64,000 nucleotides of DNA from Massilia sp. YIM B02443 (GCF_030411955.1 NZ_JASNRA010000002.1:186001-250000), one strand, 5' to 3'; positions 48,833 through 60,182 are shown, numbered from the stretch's first letter. The notes: generated by a model from the sequence alone, not told the origin. Numbers and translations are program-made.

Positions 48833-49969
48833 CTACAACAGCACCAGGTTGTCGCGATGGATCAGTTCATGGCCTTCGACGAAACCGAGGATGCTTTCGA
48901 TCTCGCCCGATGAATGGCGCATGATGCGCCGCACTTCGCCGCTGGCGTAGTTGCTCAGCCCGCGTGCCAGCGGCCGGCCCGCCTCATCGACGCAGGTCAC
49001 CACCTGGCCGCGTCCGAATTCGCCCTTCACCGCCAGCACCCCGATCGGCAGCAGCGACTTGCCGTCGCGCGTGAGCTTCGCGGCGGCGCCGGCGTCGATC
49101 ACCACTTCGCCGGCCGTGTGCAGGTGGTCGACCATCCATTGGCGCCGTGCGGTCAGGCGCCCGGTGGCGGCGCGCAGTTCGGTGCCGATCGCTTCGCCGC
49201 CGGCAAGCCGGGTCAGCACGTCGGGCTCGCGGCCCCAGGCGATGATGGTATGCGCGCCCGAGCGCGCCGCGCGGCGCGCCGCCAGCACCTTGGTCAGCAT
49301 GCCGCCGCGCCCGATGCTGCTGCCGGCGCCGCCGGCCATCGCTTCCAGCTGCGGATCGCCCGCCTCGGCCTGCCCGATGAGTTGCGCGTCCGGGTCCTTG
49401 CGCGGGTCGCTCGAGAACAGGCCGCGCTGGTCGGTCAGGATCACCAGCGCATCGGCCTCGATCAGGTTGGCTACCAGCGCGCCGAGGGTGTCGTTGTCGC
49501 CGAACTTGATCTCGTCGGTAACGACCGTGTCGTTCTCGTTGATGATCGGGACCACTTTCAGGCGCAGCAGCGTGCTCAGGGTCGAGCGCGCGTTCAGGTA
49601 GCGCTCGCGGTCGGCCAGGTCGGCGTGGGTCAGCAGCACTTGCGCGGTGGCGACGTCGTGGGCGCGAAAGCTCGACTCGTAGATCTGGGCCAGGCCCATC
49701 TGGCCGCAGGCGGCGCAGGCCTGCAGTTCATGGATGTCGGTCGGGCGCTTGCTGAAGCCGAGGCGCAGCATGCCTTCGGCGATCGCGCCCGAGCTGACCA
49801 GGATGACTTCCTTGCCGAGCGCGCGCAGGGCGGCGATCTGCTGCGCCCAGCGGGCGATGGCGGCGTGGTCGAGGCCCCTTCCCTCGTCGGTGACGAGCGA
49901 GGAGCCGACCTTGACGATGATGCGGTTGGCTTGCTGAAGTACGGAGTGAGCGGAGTTGGCTGGATTCAT
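48833..49969 (-). CDS. proB: Glutamate 5-kinase
   Basis: A 378-aa enzyme catalysing the first step of proline synthesis, ATP-dependent phosphorylation of glutamate. The amino-acid kinase domain shows [45 protein letters not shown] and [17 protein letters not shown]-terminal PUA domain follows ([24 protein letters not shown]). Length is normal. The ATG overlaps the stop of the upstream membrane-protein gene (ATGA), so translation is coupled. It is in the rplU-rpmA-obgE operon line. Confidence 0.96.
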   Translation of the reverse strand: MNPANSAHSVLQQANRIIVKVGSSLVTDEGRGLDHAAIARWAQQIAALRALGKEVILVSSGAIAEGMLRLGFSKRPTDIHELQACAACGQMGLAQIYESSFRAHDVATAQVLLTHADLADRERYLNARSTLSTLLRLKVVPIINENDTVVTDEIKFGDNDTLGALVANLIEADALVILTDQRGLFSSDPRKDPDAQLIGQAEAGDPQLEAMAGGAGSSIGRGGMLTKVLAARRAARSGAHTIIAWGREPDVLTRLAGGEAIGTELRAATGRLTARRQWMVDHLHTAGEVVIDAGAAAKLTRDGKSLLPIGVLAVKGEFGRGQVVTCVDEAGRPLARGLSNYASGEVRRIMRHSSGEIESILGFVEGHELIHRDNLVLL

Positions 49970-50430
49970 GGCGACAGGATTTTCCCTCGCGGGCGCAGCG
50001 CCAGCAGGGAAAGTCCTGCCAGCAGCTCGACCGCGCAGACGACGAATAATACCCCCGTGGGCAAGCCGATCGCGAAGGCCGCCACCAGGCGGCCGGCCGG
50101 CTGGGCCAGGAGGAACAGGGCAACGAGGTCGCCGAGCAGCGGCTGGTCGCCGTGCCGGGAAGCCAACAGCGCCAGTCCCGCGGTAGCGAGACGGATGCCG
50201 ACATAGATGGCGTAGAACTGGCTGTAGCCGTTCACGCCGACGAGAAACAGGCCCATCGCCGACGCGACGCGGTCGGGATCGAGCATGGCCACCAGGGCGG
50301 CCAGGGAACTGACGGTGGCGACCAGCGACAACAGCCGGGCGCGCAGCCCGGCACGCGACCACGGACCGTCGGCGCTTGCTGCGGCGGCAGTTGCCGTGGC
50401 CTTGGCAGTGCGTGGAACGCCGGCGCTCAA
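49966..50430 (-). CDS. Small membrane protein between obgE and proB (DUF4345-like)
   Basis: A 154-aa protein with four hydrophobic segments ([82 protein letters not shown]). The [16 protein letters not shown] part recalls DUF4345-type proteins. The likely TTG start (50430) is two bases after the obgE stop (TGATTTG) and the stop overlaps the proB ATG. This tight packing suggests a real, coupled gene. Function unknown; an internal ATG start is possible. Confidence 0.65.
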   Translation of the reverse strand: MSAGVPRTAKATATAAAASADGPWSRAGLRARLLSLVATVSSLAALVAMLDPDRVASAMGLFLVGVNGYSQFYAIYVGIRLATAGLALLASRHGDQPLLGDLVALFLLAQPAGRLVAAFAIGLPTGVLFVVCAVELLAGLSLLALRPRGKILSP

Positions 50431-50431
50431 A

Positions 50432-51556
<1,125 letters not shown>

Positions 51557-51615
51557 TTAAAAACTAAAAAGGCCCTACCGTGGGCAGAGCCTTTCGATGG
51601 AAGGCTTACGCCTTG

Positions 51616-51642
51616 CAAAGAAGCGCCGCATGATGCGGCGCT
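51616..51642 (-). terminator. Hairpin between rpmA and obgE
   Basis: A 9-bp stem (51622-51630 with 51634-51642) with a T-rich run (TTCTTT) after it on the minus strand, starting 9 nt past the rpmA stop. It likely reduces read-through from ribosomal protein genes into obgE. Confidence 0.7.
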
Positions 51643-51650
51643 GAGTGCTA

Positions 51651-51923
51651 TTACGCTGCGACTGCTTCGTTGGCAACGACGGTCACGAATTGCTTCGAGC
51701 CCACGCCTTGCTTGACGAACTTGACGGTACCGTCGACCAGCGCGAACAGGGTGTGATCCTTGCCGGTGCCGACGTTGGCGCCAGCGCGCACCGGGGTGCC
51801 GCGTTGACGGATGATGATGCCGCCGGCGTTGATCGCCTGGCCGCCGTAGACTTTCACGCCGAGGCGTTTGCTTTCTGAGTCACGGCCGTTGCGGGTAGTA
51901 CCGCCGCCTTTTTTGTGTGCCAT
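51651..51923 (-). CDS. rpmA: 50S ribosomal protein L27
   Basis: A 90-aa bL27. It begins [22 protein letters not shown] and contains [15 protein letters not shown] and [12 protein letters not shown], all diagnostic. L27 reaches the peptidyl transferase centre of the 50S subunit. It follows rplU by 41 bp. Confidence 0.98.
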   Translation of the reverse strand: MAHKKGGGTTRNGRDSESKRLGVKVYGGQAINAGGIIIRQRGTPVRAGANVGTGKDHTLFALVDGTVKFVKQGVGSKQFVTVVANEAVAA

Positions 51924-51964
51924 TGTATTACTCCTTGATGACTATGCTGGGAACCGGACGGCGA

Positions 51965-52276
51965 TTAGCCGTTGATCGAAACGATCTGGATTTCGGTGAA
52001 GTTCTGGCGATGGCCCTGACGCTTCTGGTAGTGCTTACGACGGCGCATCTTGAAGATACGGACCTTGTCGTGACGACCATGCGAAACCACTTTCACCAGC
52101 ACCGTTGCACCTTCGACCAGCGGAGCACCAAACTTGATGCTGTCGCCCGCGCCAACGGCGAGGACCTGATCGATCGTGAGTTCGGAACCAATGTCAGCCG
52201 GTATCTGTTCTACTTTAAGTTTTTCACCAGCGACAACTTTGTATTGCTTGCCACCGGTTTTTATGACCGCGTACAT
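51965..52276 (-). CDS. rplU: 50S ribosomal protein L21
   Basis: A 103-aa bL21, beginning [14 protein letters not shown], with the RNA-binding [16 protein letters not shown] segment near the end. I choose MYAVIK (52276) as start, six codons inside the longest frame, because it is the universal L21 N-terminus. First gene of the rplU-rpmA-obgE-proB line. Confidence 0.97.
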   Translation of the reverse strand: MYAVIKTGGKQYKVVAGEKLKVEQIPADIGSELTIDQVLAVGAGDSIKFGAPLVEGATVLVKVVSHGRHDKVRIFKMRRRKHYQKRQGHRQNFTEIQIVSING

Positions 52277-52512
52277 GATTTGAAACCTCATCAAATGTTA
52301 AAAGAATCCCTGGCGCAGATGAGCCGCACTGCTGCGCTGAACTGTTTGAAAGCCGGGGAACAGGGGATTATACATGGGACAGGCATGTGCGTCAAAGCCG
52401 ATTGCGCTTTGCGCCGGCGCCTGTTGCAACGGCGGCGTAAGGACGGTGCGCGCCCCGCCGCGCCATAGGGAGAACGCGGCCGCGGCATAGGACGCATTTC
52501 CCTTGCATGTCG

Positions 52513-52518
52513 TATAAT
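52513..52518 (+). promoter_or_regulatory. -10 box of ispB
   Basis: A perfect TATAAT. The hexamer 17 bp upstream (GGACGC) is a poor -35. A start site near 52525 excludes the ATG at 52507 and supports the TTG at 52558. Confidence 0.5.
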
Positions 52519-52557
52519 CGCCGCACTCATATACAATCCATCGCCTGCAGGTTCGCC

Positions 52558-53547
52558 TTGTCCGCCGCCAATCAACACGCCCAACAGAACACCATCGTCC
52601 AATCGATCGCGCCCGACATGGAGGCCGTCAACACGGTGATCCGCCAGCGGCTGCATTCCGAAGTCACCCTGGTGAACCAGATCGCCGAGTACATCATCAG
52701 CGCCGGCGGCAAGCGTATCCGCCCGGTGCTGGTGCTGCTGCTGGCCAATGCCTACGGCTACAAGGGCGAGGACCACCACGAACTGGCGGCGGTGGTCGAA
52801 TTCATCCATACCGCGACGCTGCTGCACGACGACGTGGTCGACGAATCGTCGATGCGGCGCGGGCGCCAGACCGCCAACGCCTTGTTCGGCAACGCAGCCT
52901 CGGTGCTGGTCGGCGACTTCTTGTACTCGCGTTCGTTCCAGATGATGGTCGGCCTGGACAATATGCGCGTGATGCGCATCCTGTCCGACGCCACCAACGT
53001 GATCGCCGAAGGCGAAGTGCTGCAGCTGCTGAACATGCACGATCCGGACGTGACCGAAGCGGCCTACCTCTTGGTGATCCGCTCCAAGACCGCCAAGCTG
53101 TTCGAAGCCGCCGCCGAACTCGGCGCGCTGGTGGCCGGCGCCAACGATGAACAGATTGCCGCGGCCGGCGAATACGGCCGCTCGCTCGGCACCGCCTTCC
53201 AGCTGATCGACGATGTGCTCGACTACGCCGGCGACGCCGCCGAGATCGGCAAGAATCTGGGCGACGACCTGCGCGAAGGCAAACCTACCCTGCCGCTGAT
53301 CTGGCTGATGGAGCACGGCAGCGCGCAGCAGCGCGAGCTGGTGCGCAGCTGCATCGAGCAAGGCGACGAGCAGCAGTTCGACGCGGTGCTGGCGGCGGTG
53401 ACCTCGAGCGGCGCCCTGGATTACACCCGTTCGCAGGCCGAACAGGCGGCGCGGCGCGCGTCGGCGTCCATCGCCGATCTGCCCGACAGCATCTACAAAA
53501 ACAGCCTGCTCCAGCTCTGCAGCTTCGCTGTTGACAGGAACCATTAA
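52558..53547 (+). CDS. ispB: All-trans octaprenyl-diphosphate synthase
   Basis: A 329-aa polyprenyl synthase that makes the ubiquinone side chain from farnesyl and isopentenyl diphosphates. Both Asp-rich motifs are seen, LLHDDVVDE and LIDDVLDYAG, plus GGKRIRPVLVLLLA and RSKTAKLFEAAAELGA. I choose the TTG at 52558 (LSAANQHAQ...) since the TATAAT lies between it and the upstream ATG. It is divergent from rplU. Its last codons overlap the -35 region of the tRNA-Pro promoter. Confidence 0.94.
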   Translation: MSAANQHAQQNTIVQSIAPDMEAVNTVIRQRLHSEVTLVNQIAEYIISAGGKRIRPVLVLLLANAYGYKGEDHHELAAVVEFIHTATLLHDDVVDESSMRRGRQTANALFGNAASVLVGDFLYSRSFQMMVGLDNMRVMRILSDATNVIAEGEVLQLLNMHDPDVTEAAYLLVIRSKTAKLFEAAAELGALVAGANDEQIAAAGEYGRSLGTAFQLIDDVLDYAGDAAEIGKNLGDDLREGKPTLPLIWLMEHGSAQQRELVRSCIEQGDEQQFDAVLAAVTSSGALDYTRSQAEQAARRASASIADLPDSIYKNSLLQLCSFAVDRNH

Positions 53548-53559
53548 GATTATTATAGT
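53531..53559 (+). promoter_or_regulatory. Sigma-70 promoter of tRNA-Pro
   Basis: TTGACA (53531-53536), a 17-nt spacer and TATAGT (53554-53559) form a near-consensus promoter. Its -35 lies inside the last codons of ispB. The start site should be about 53566, 34 nt before the tRNA. Confidence 0.85.
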
Positions 53560-53599
53560 AATGCCTTCCCGGGATGGCTGTAATGACGTCCCGAACCGT

Positions 53600-53676
53600 C
53601 GGGGTGTAGCTTAGCCCGGTAGAGCGCTACGTTCGGGACGTAGAGGCCGGAGGTTCGAATCCTCTCACCCCGACCA
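53600..53676 (+). tRNA. tRNA-Pro (anticodon CGG)
   Basis: 77 nt fold into a complete cloverleaf: acceptor CGGGGTG/CACCCCG, D arm, anticodon stem CTACG/CGTAG with loop TTCGGGA, and a T arm with TTCGAAT. CCA is encoded. The anticodon is CGG, reading CCG codons. Its 3' part from the anticodon loop on is repeated at 55890, marking it as an integration site. Confidence 0.95.
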
Positions 53677-53683
53677 CAGAATT
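53632..53683 (+). repeat. att-like direct repeat, left copy
   Basis: 52 bp running from the anticodon loop of tRNA-Pro to 7 nt past the CCA. Identical base for base to 55890-55941. Confidence 0.85.
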
Positions 53684-53692
53684 TATCACACG

Positions 53693-53717
53693 ACAGCGGC
53701 CGCCGGGCCGCTGTTTT
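53693..53717 (+). terminator. Terminator after tRNA-Pro
   Basis: A 9-bp stem (53693-53701 with 53706-53714, 4-nt loop) followed by TTTT. It lies inside the island's left boundary, so it probably arrived with the element. Confidence 0.8.
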
Positions 53718-53953
53718 CGTTTACGCCTGCGCTATCGAATATTTCCCTGAAAATGAGTCTACGGACCGAAGAGTGCGGGGTCTCTGCATTAACCGGGGTT
53801 TGGCACACTTCATCTTGCGCGGCTCGTTTACACCACCAACTGCCGTGCTGATGTGAGCATTAGACTTATTACCCTTTTTTTTGGATAAGGATCTCTACCG
53901 ACAATCACAAATTTGGCATATCCTAGCGGTAGACATGGTTAAGAAGGATGTGC

Positions 53954-54538
53954 ATGGCGGGCGAAATTATTCGGTTAGGTGACAAGACAAGCCAAGACGG
54001 TACCGTGGTGGAAGGATCACTGACTGATATCTGCATGGGCAAGCCGATCGCGTACATCGGCCACCAGACCTACTGCCCCAAGTGCAAGGGAAACTATCCG
54101 ATCATAGAAGGTGTACTCACCACCACCTTTTATGGCAAAGGCGTAGCGGTAGCTGGTATGAAGACGGCTTGTGGTGCTGTGTTGCTGGCCAGTCAATTTA
54201 CCGACGTTGTCGAATGCGGATCGGGCACCAGTGCCAGCTCTAGCGTGACTGCCCAAAAAAGGGCTGACGCGGCAACAGCGAGGGCGGCGCAAGCAATTCC
54301 TTCACACAATGCCGCGCAGAGTGGCAGTGAGGACGACGAAATTGAAATCGAGCATTTTTATAGCCTGGTCGGTGAAGATGGCAAGCCAGTCGATGCCTAC
54401 TGTTACGACCTGCGCATGGCCGATGTCTTACACACCAAAGCGGGCATTTATACAGATGGAGAAACGGTCAAGATCACCGGCGCCGGACAGTCTTGCCTTA
54501 TCACGTGGCTCGACAGGGATGGTGGATTGCGGGGATGA
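53954..54538 (+). CDS. PAAR-repeat protein with C-terminal extension
   Basis: A 194-aa protein. Two PAAR-type repeats fill about residues 5-90 (IIRLGDKTSQDGTVVEGS, GKPIAYIGHQTYCPKCKG, GKGVAVAGMKTACGAVLLASQ). A Ser/Ala-rich linker follows at about 91-125, then a small beta domain (FYSLVGEDGKPVDAYCYDL, IYTDGETVKITGAG) like the extensions that join PAAR tips to cargo. PAAR proteins cap the type VI secretion spike. I prefer the ATG at 53954, which AAGGA precedes at good spacing, to the one at 53948. The stop overlaps the next start (ATGA). Confidence 0.85.
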   Translation: MAGEIIRLGDKTSQDGTVVEGSLTDICMGKPIAYIGHQTYCPKCKGNYPIIEGVLTTTFYGKGVAVAGMKTACGAVLLASQFTDVVECGSGTSASSSVTAQKRADAATARAAQAIPSHNAAQSGSEDDEIEIEHFYSLVGEDGKPVDAYCYDLRMADVLHTKAGIYTDGETVKITGAGQSCLITWLDRDGGLRG

Positions 54539-55161
54539 GTGACACTAACACCATCAGTAAAGAAATGCGTATTCTGGCAGCCATGGCTTATGGCGAGGCC
54601 TCGCCGAAGGATGTGCCAGAAGAGATCAGCGCCATCGCGTATGTGCTAGTACGCCAGCGAAATGCGCGCGGGTATTCGGATATGAGCACCTTCGTTACGT
54701 CCGACAAAACGTTTTCCTTCGTCGTCAAGGACGGCAACGCGCGCTACAAGAAATTCACGAATGCCAGCGAAGCAGAGATCGCCAAGGATGCTGGCATGAG
54801 CGCTGCGCTTGACGCAGCGAAGAAGGCACTCGCATACGAGGGTGCGGATTTTTCGAACGGCGGCTATTTCTGGGATGGCGCCGATATCAAGTCCAATTAC
54901 AAAAATCATTTTAAAGTGAAACATGGGATCCAGTTTTCCGATCCTACACATAACATCTATGACATCAAGGAATCGACCAAGCTGGTTATCATCACCAAGA
55001 CGATAGTCAAGAAGAAAAAAGGCAAGGTGATCAGTTCGGAAACAGTGGAAGTAGCCAGGTACGACCACATCTATGTTTCCACCGCCGCATATGGCGGCAC
55101 AATCTTCTGGAAGCACAATCCGGCCTATATGAAAGCCACCGGCGCAAAGGAATACAAGTGA
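54535..55161 (+). CDS. Putative wall-hydrolase effector (SleB/lysozyme-like)
   Basis: A 208-aa protein without a signal peptide. The first part, MRILAAMAYGEASPKDVPEEISAIA followed by VLVRQRNARGY, and later TFSFVV, resemble the catalytic core of SleB/CwlJ-type cell-wall hydrolases, in which YGEA carries the catalytic Glu (here Glu21). GGYFWDGADIK and a Lys-rich C-terminal part follow. Coupled by 4 nt to the PAAR gene and to a signal-peptide protein, it is best read as a type VI effector acting on peptidoglycan. The fold call is by eye and not certain. Confidence 0.6.
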   Translation: MSDTNTISKEMRILAAMAYGEASPKDVPEEISAIAYVLVRQRNARGYSDMSTFVTSDKTFSFVVKDGNARYKKFTNASEAEIAKDAGMSAALDAAKKALAYEGADFSNGGYFWDGADIKSNYKNHFKVKHGIQFSDPTHNIYDIKESTKLVIITKTIVKKKKGKVISSETVEVARYDHIYVSTAAYGGTIFWKHNPAYMKATGAKEYK

Positions 55162-55673
55162 AAGCACTCTTTGCTGGACTACTACTGGGCGTCCTCACCG
55201 CGCAGGCCTGTGCCAGGCCCAGTCCTGCTGTCGTAGACGCCTGCCTGCGCACCGAGAGCGTGTCGCCCAAGGTGCGTTACACTTCGATAACAGCAGACGC
55301 CTTCCAGGTAACCGAAGATGAAGAAGCGGGGAAAACCGATATCACACTGCAACACGGCCCCGACACCGTCGGGACCTGGGAAATAAAAAAACCGCAAGCG
55401 TTCGGCTTGGTATTCAATGGGAAGGAAACGCCTCTGTCACGTGTCACGCGCCTTGACAAGCGCAAGCCGCCTGCAGTGTTCAATCCGTATGAAGCGATAT
55501 GGGGCGAGGCGCGCGAAGGCAGCAAGTCATACATTTGCGCCACCTTCAACTTCGACGGTTTGGGAAAGAGCGGCAGTTTCCAGAACATGCGCGGATTGTA
55601 TCTGATCGAGCGTAAGGCGCATGACGGTGCTACGTTCTATGCGTCAGGCAATATAGCCGTGAGCGAAAAATAA
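55158..55673 (+). CDS. Exported protein, candidate immunity protein
   Basis: A 171-aa protein starting with GTG inside the previous stop (GTGA). The signal peptide MKALFAGLLLGVLTAQACA precedes a mature beta-rich domain with no family that I recognise (KTDITLQHGPDTVGTWEIKK, KSYICATFNFDGLGKSG, YLIERKAHDGATFYASGNIAV). Periplasmic location and position directly behind a putative wall hydrolase fit an immunity protein that protects producer peptidoglycan. Function is inferred from context only. Confidence 0.6.
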   Translation: MKALFAGLLLGVLTAQACARPSPAVVDACLRTESVSPKVRYTSITADAFQVTEDEEAGKTDITLQHGPDTVGTWEIKKPQAFGLVFNGKETPLSRVTRLDKRKPPAVFNPYEAIWGEAREGSKSYICATFNFDGLGKSGSFQNMRGLYLIERKAHDGATFYASGNIAVSEK

Positions 55674-55889
55674 TACTATCGCCAGGTATGTATGCGGTAT
55701 GCGGCCGTCACCTACGAGGTAGAAGCGCCCCGCCAGGCGGTCATCAGCCGAGTGATTCTCTGCGTTTCGGATGCTACACGGGAAGTCGGTTTATGTGACC
55801 GTCCAGCAATATCGTGCATAGTGTAGTACTGCTTTTAAAAAAAAGCCATAACTCGCATGCCTTCAGGCTTTCGAATCTCGCGTTTATTA

Positions 55890-55941
55890 TTCGGGACGTA
55901 GAGGCCGGAGGTTCGAATCCTCTCACCCCGACCACAGAATT
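55890..55941 (+). repeat. att-like direct repeat, right copy
   Basis: A 52-bp perfect copy of tRNA-Pro from the anticodon loop to 7 nt past CCA. It is only a fragment and cannot form a tRNA. It marks the right end of the island. Confidence 0.85.
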
Positions 55942-55965
55942 CTACGCGATCTCGAGGTCGCAAAA

Positions 55966-55996
55966 AAACAGCCGGCAATGCCGGCTGTTTTGTTTT
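55966..55996. terminator. Terminator right of the island
   Basis: A 10-11 bp stem (55966-55976 with 55980-55990) with an A-run before and a T-run after, so it can act both ways. It was probably the original tRNA-Pro terminator before insertion, and also ends the convergent gene at 56103. Confidence 0.8.
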
Positions 55997-56102
55997 GCGC
56001 GTCTGCTTTCTCTGCGCACCCATTCCTGAATGACGTACTGCGCGCCCTCCGCGGGTTGGCGGCGGCATGCCGCCGCCAACCCGTGTCAGGTCGCGGAACC
56101 GC

Positions 56103-57962
<1,860 letters not shown>

Positions 57963-58852
57963 GAAAACAATCGCTTTTCAAAAAAAATGACGAACACTGG
58001 GTGCGAGACGTCCCGACCGCCCTTGCAATGCAATGGCAGGGATTACCCGCAGAAAATCAGCGCGAACCGTCCCGCCGCCGCTTGCAGAGCAAATGGCGGG
58101 AACAGACCCGCAGGAATGACGTAAAAGGAACTGACCGGACCAGGTCAGCGTGTGACGGGGATAGCGCTACAACGAGCGCTACGGTAAATGATCGACAAGG
58201 CGGGACAGAAGCATCGGTTCACCACAACGTACAAGAAAGACCACCAACGAAGACCCCTGAAAAGATTTCTCCTTCCACTAAGTTAAATTGCGTTCTGTCA
58301 TATGAACTCCTCGATGTCCAGATTACGTACCGTTAGAATTTCCTCGCATCATTAAGTTCCCCGGATAAAGATATTTATTTGAGGAAGTCTGATGTCTCGT
58401 CGGTGATTCCATCCTGCGTAAGGTATATGTTCGGATCCTAATTCCCGCTAAGCTCTTTGATCTCTGTCATAGAACTCGCCGAAAATTTCGGATAAAGGAG
58501 CACGTTGGAGCGGGTTTCTTCGCGGTTAGTTCCTCAAAATAAGAAAAATTTTTTCTTGGGGAAAATGAAATGTTGCAAGAACGGCTCAGTGGGTTGCAAT
58601 GAATCAATACGCAAGGTGAATTGCACCTCATGCATATCGAATCAAGAGTTTCAGTGGGGATATTGGAATAAGGAAACTAATCGCTCGCGCGCATGCCTTA
58701 GATAATCCTGCGCTTGCTGCGGAATGGAAAGACGTGGGTGGTCGGCCTATTCAAGCTCGGCCAGTGTGGAACGCGCAATGCCTGTTGAATCGATCACTCG
58801 GAAGCCGGCCCGGCCGGCTGGTGCATGCAGGCATGCCTTGTATCTACCAGCA
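57963..58852. other. 890-bp gene-poor region
   Basis: No convincing gene. From about 58250 to 58720 the DNA is A/T-rich. A hairpin TAGCGCT/AGCGCTA lies at 58162-58181. A 66-codon frame (58505-58705) starts with TTG after AAGGAGCACG and encodes a Cys-rich peptide of no known family; I do not call it a gene. Confidence 0.45.
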
Positions 58853-60016
58853 TCAGCGCGGGGAGTCGGCCACGGATGCAGGGCTCTGGCGCGGCGTGGC
58901 AGACTGCGGTCGGGCGCTGAACAAGTCTTCCCACATGTGCGAAATCCTGATGATCGAAAACCGTTGGCGCGCCTCGACGGCGCGGGAGGCGAACGCCGAG
59001 CGCAGCGCTGCATCGCGCATCAGCCGGTCGAGTTCGCCGTGCAAGGCCCCGGCATCGCCCGCCGCCACCAGCAAGCCATCGATCTGGTGCCGGATGATGT
59101 CGCGCGGTCCGGTATCGCAATCAAAACTTACCGCCGGCAAACCATAGGCCATGGCCTCGACCAGCGTATTGGGAAAGCCTTCGAAGTGCGAGCTCATCGC
59201 GTACAGGTCGGCGCGCGCGTACCAGTCGCCGACATTGCCGACCGAACCTGGCAGCAAAACACGATCCTGCAGTCCCAGCGCGCGTGCCTGCGCCGCCAGC
59301 TCGGCGCGTAGCGGCCCGTCGCCGACGATGACCAGGTCCCAGTCCGGATGGGCGGGCGCCAGCCGCGCGAACACGGCGATCAGGGCGGCGAAATTCTTTT
59401 CCGCGCTGAGGCGCCCGACACCGAGCACGATGCGGCGCCCTGCCCCGCACAAGGCCGCAGGATCGACGTGCGGCACGTGTTGCGCCAGGGGCCAGGACAC
59501 GGGATTCGGAATGACCAGGATCTTGCGCGCCAGCGAATGCGCCGCCAGCCAGGCCGCACACTCCTGGGTCAGCGCCACCACCGCGTCCAGCCGCCCATAG
59601 GCGTGGCGGCGCAGCGTTTCCCAGATGATGCCCATCGGCGACTTTGGCGGGAAATTGTGTTCGGAACCGATCGTGCGCAGGCGCGCCATGCCGCGCGCCG
59701 CCAGCGCCAGCACGACGTTGGCGGTATGCATCGCCGACAAGGCCACGTCCGGGCGCACCGCGCGCAGCACCCGGCGCAGGGCGTGCACCCGGCGCGCGGT
59801 GCGCCAGAATCCGGCCAGCACGTTGCGCCGGTTGCCGGGCAGGTCGAGCGCGATGCGGCGCACCGCCGGGTCGAGCGCATAGAAGTCGCGCGCCCGCGAC
59901 GCCACCGTCACCAGCGTGATGTCCCAGCCAAGCGCCACCCAGTGGTTGGCCAGGTTGGCGACGACGCGCTCGGCGCCGCCGTTTTCGAGGGAATGAATAT
60001 AGATCAGCAATCGCAT
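58853..60016 (-). CDS. GT4 family glycosyltransferase
   Basis: A 387-aa GT-B fold enzyme of the retaining GT4 family. MRLLIYIHSLENGGAERVVANLA opens the acceptor domain. The donor domain has VGRLSAEKNFAALI, LVIVGDGPLRAEL and the E-x7-E motif HFEGFPNTLVEAMAYGLP. It likely adds a sugar to a polysaccharide or lipid-linked oligosaccharide on the cytosolic side; donor unknown. It is the last gene of the minus-strand surface polysaccharide cluster. Confidence 0.9.
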   Translation of the reverse strand: MRLLIYIHSLENGGAERVVANLANHWVALGWDITLVTVASRARDFYALDPAVRRIALDLPGNRRNVLAGFWRTARRVHALRRVLRAVRPDVALSAMHTANVVLALAARGMARLRTIGSEHNFPPKSPMGIIWETLRRHAYGRLDAVVALTQECAAWLAAHSLARKILVIPNPVSWPLAQHVPHVDPAALCGAGRRIVLGVGRLSAEKNFAALIAVFARLAPAHPDWDLVIVGDGPLRAELAAQARALGLQDRVLLPGSVGNVGDWYARADLYAMSSHFEGFPNTLVEAMAYGLPAVSFDCDTGPRDIIRHQIDGLLVAAGDAGALHGELDRLMRDAALRSAFASRAVEARQRFSIIRISHMWEDLFSARPQSATPRQSPASVADSPR

Positions 60017-60182
60017 AGGAAATCCGCTTTCTCGGTGCCGGCCATGCGGCCATCCGCTGGCTTGTGCGCGCCTGGCGCGGCCGTGCGGTTCAAGGTGGCG
60101 AAGGTGGCGACGGTGGCGCCTCCATCATCGCGCGACCGCTGACGGCGCTGTTCGCGGCCGCCGTGACGGCGCAGCGGCGCGA

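Larger units (their letters stand above)
53632..55941. mobile_element. 2.26-kb integrase-less island at tRNA-Pro
   Basis: A perfect 52-bp direct repeat brackets the segment, and the left copy includes the 3' part of an intact tRNA gene, the hallmark of site-specific integration. Inside are three genes joined by 4-nt overlaps: PAAR protein, putative wall hydrolase, exported protein. No integrase, excisionase or transposase is present. The non-coding flanks (53720-53950 and 55680-55890) are poorer in G+C. It may be a satellite moved by an integrase elsewhere, or a deletion remnant. Confidence 0.75.

Noticed and set aside
53600-55941. Two full tRNA-Pro genes
   Set aside because: Only the copy at 53600 has the acceptor 5' strand and D arm; the right copy begins at the anticodon loop.
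55835-56068. 77-codon minus-strand frame containing GERIRTSGL
   Set aside because: This peptide word is the well-known artefact of translating the antisense of a tRNA 3' end; here it arises from the att-like tRNA fragment.
58505-58705. 66-codon TTG-start frame with AAGGAG upstream, Cys-rich
   Set aside because: The site is good but the peptide matches nothing, and the surrounding A/T-rich DNA yields such sites by chance.
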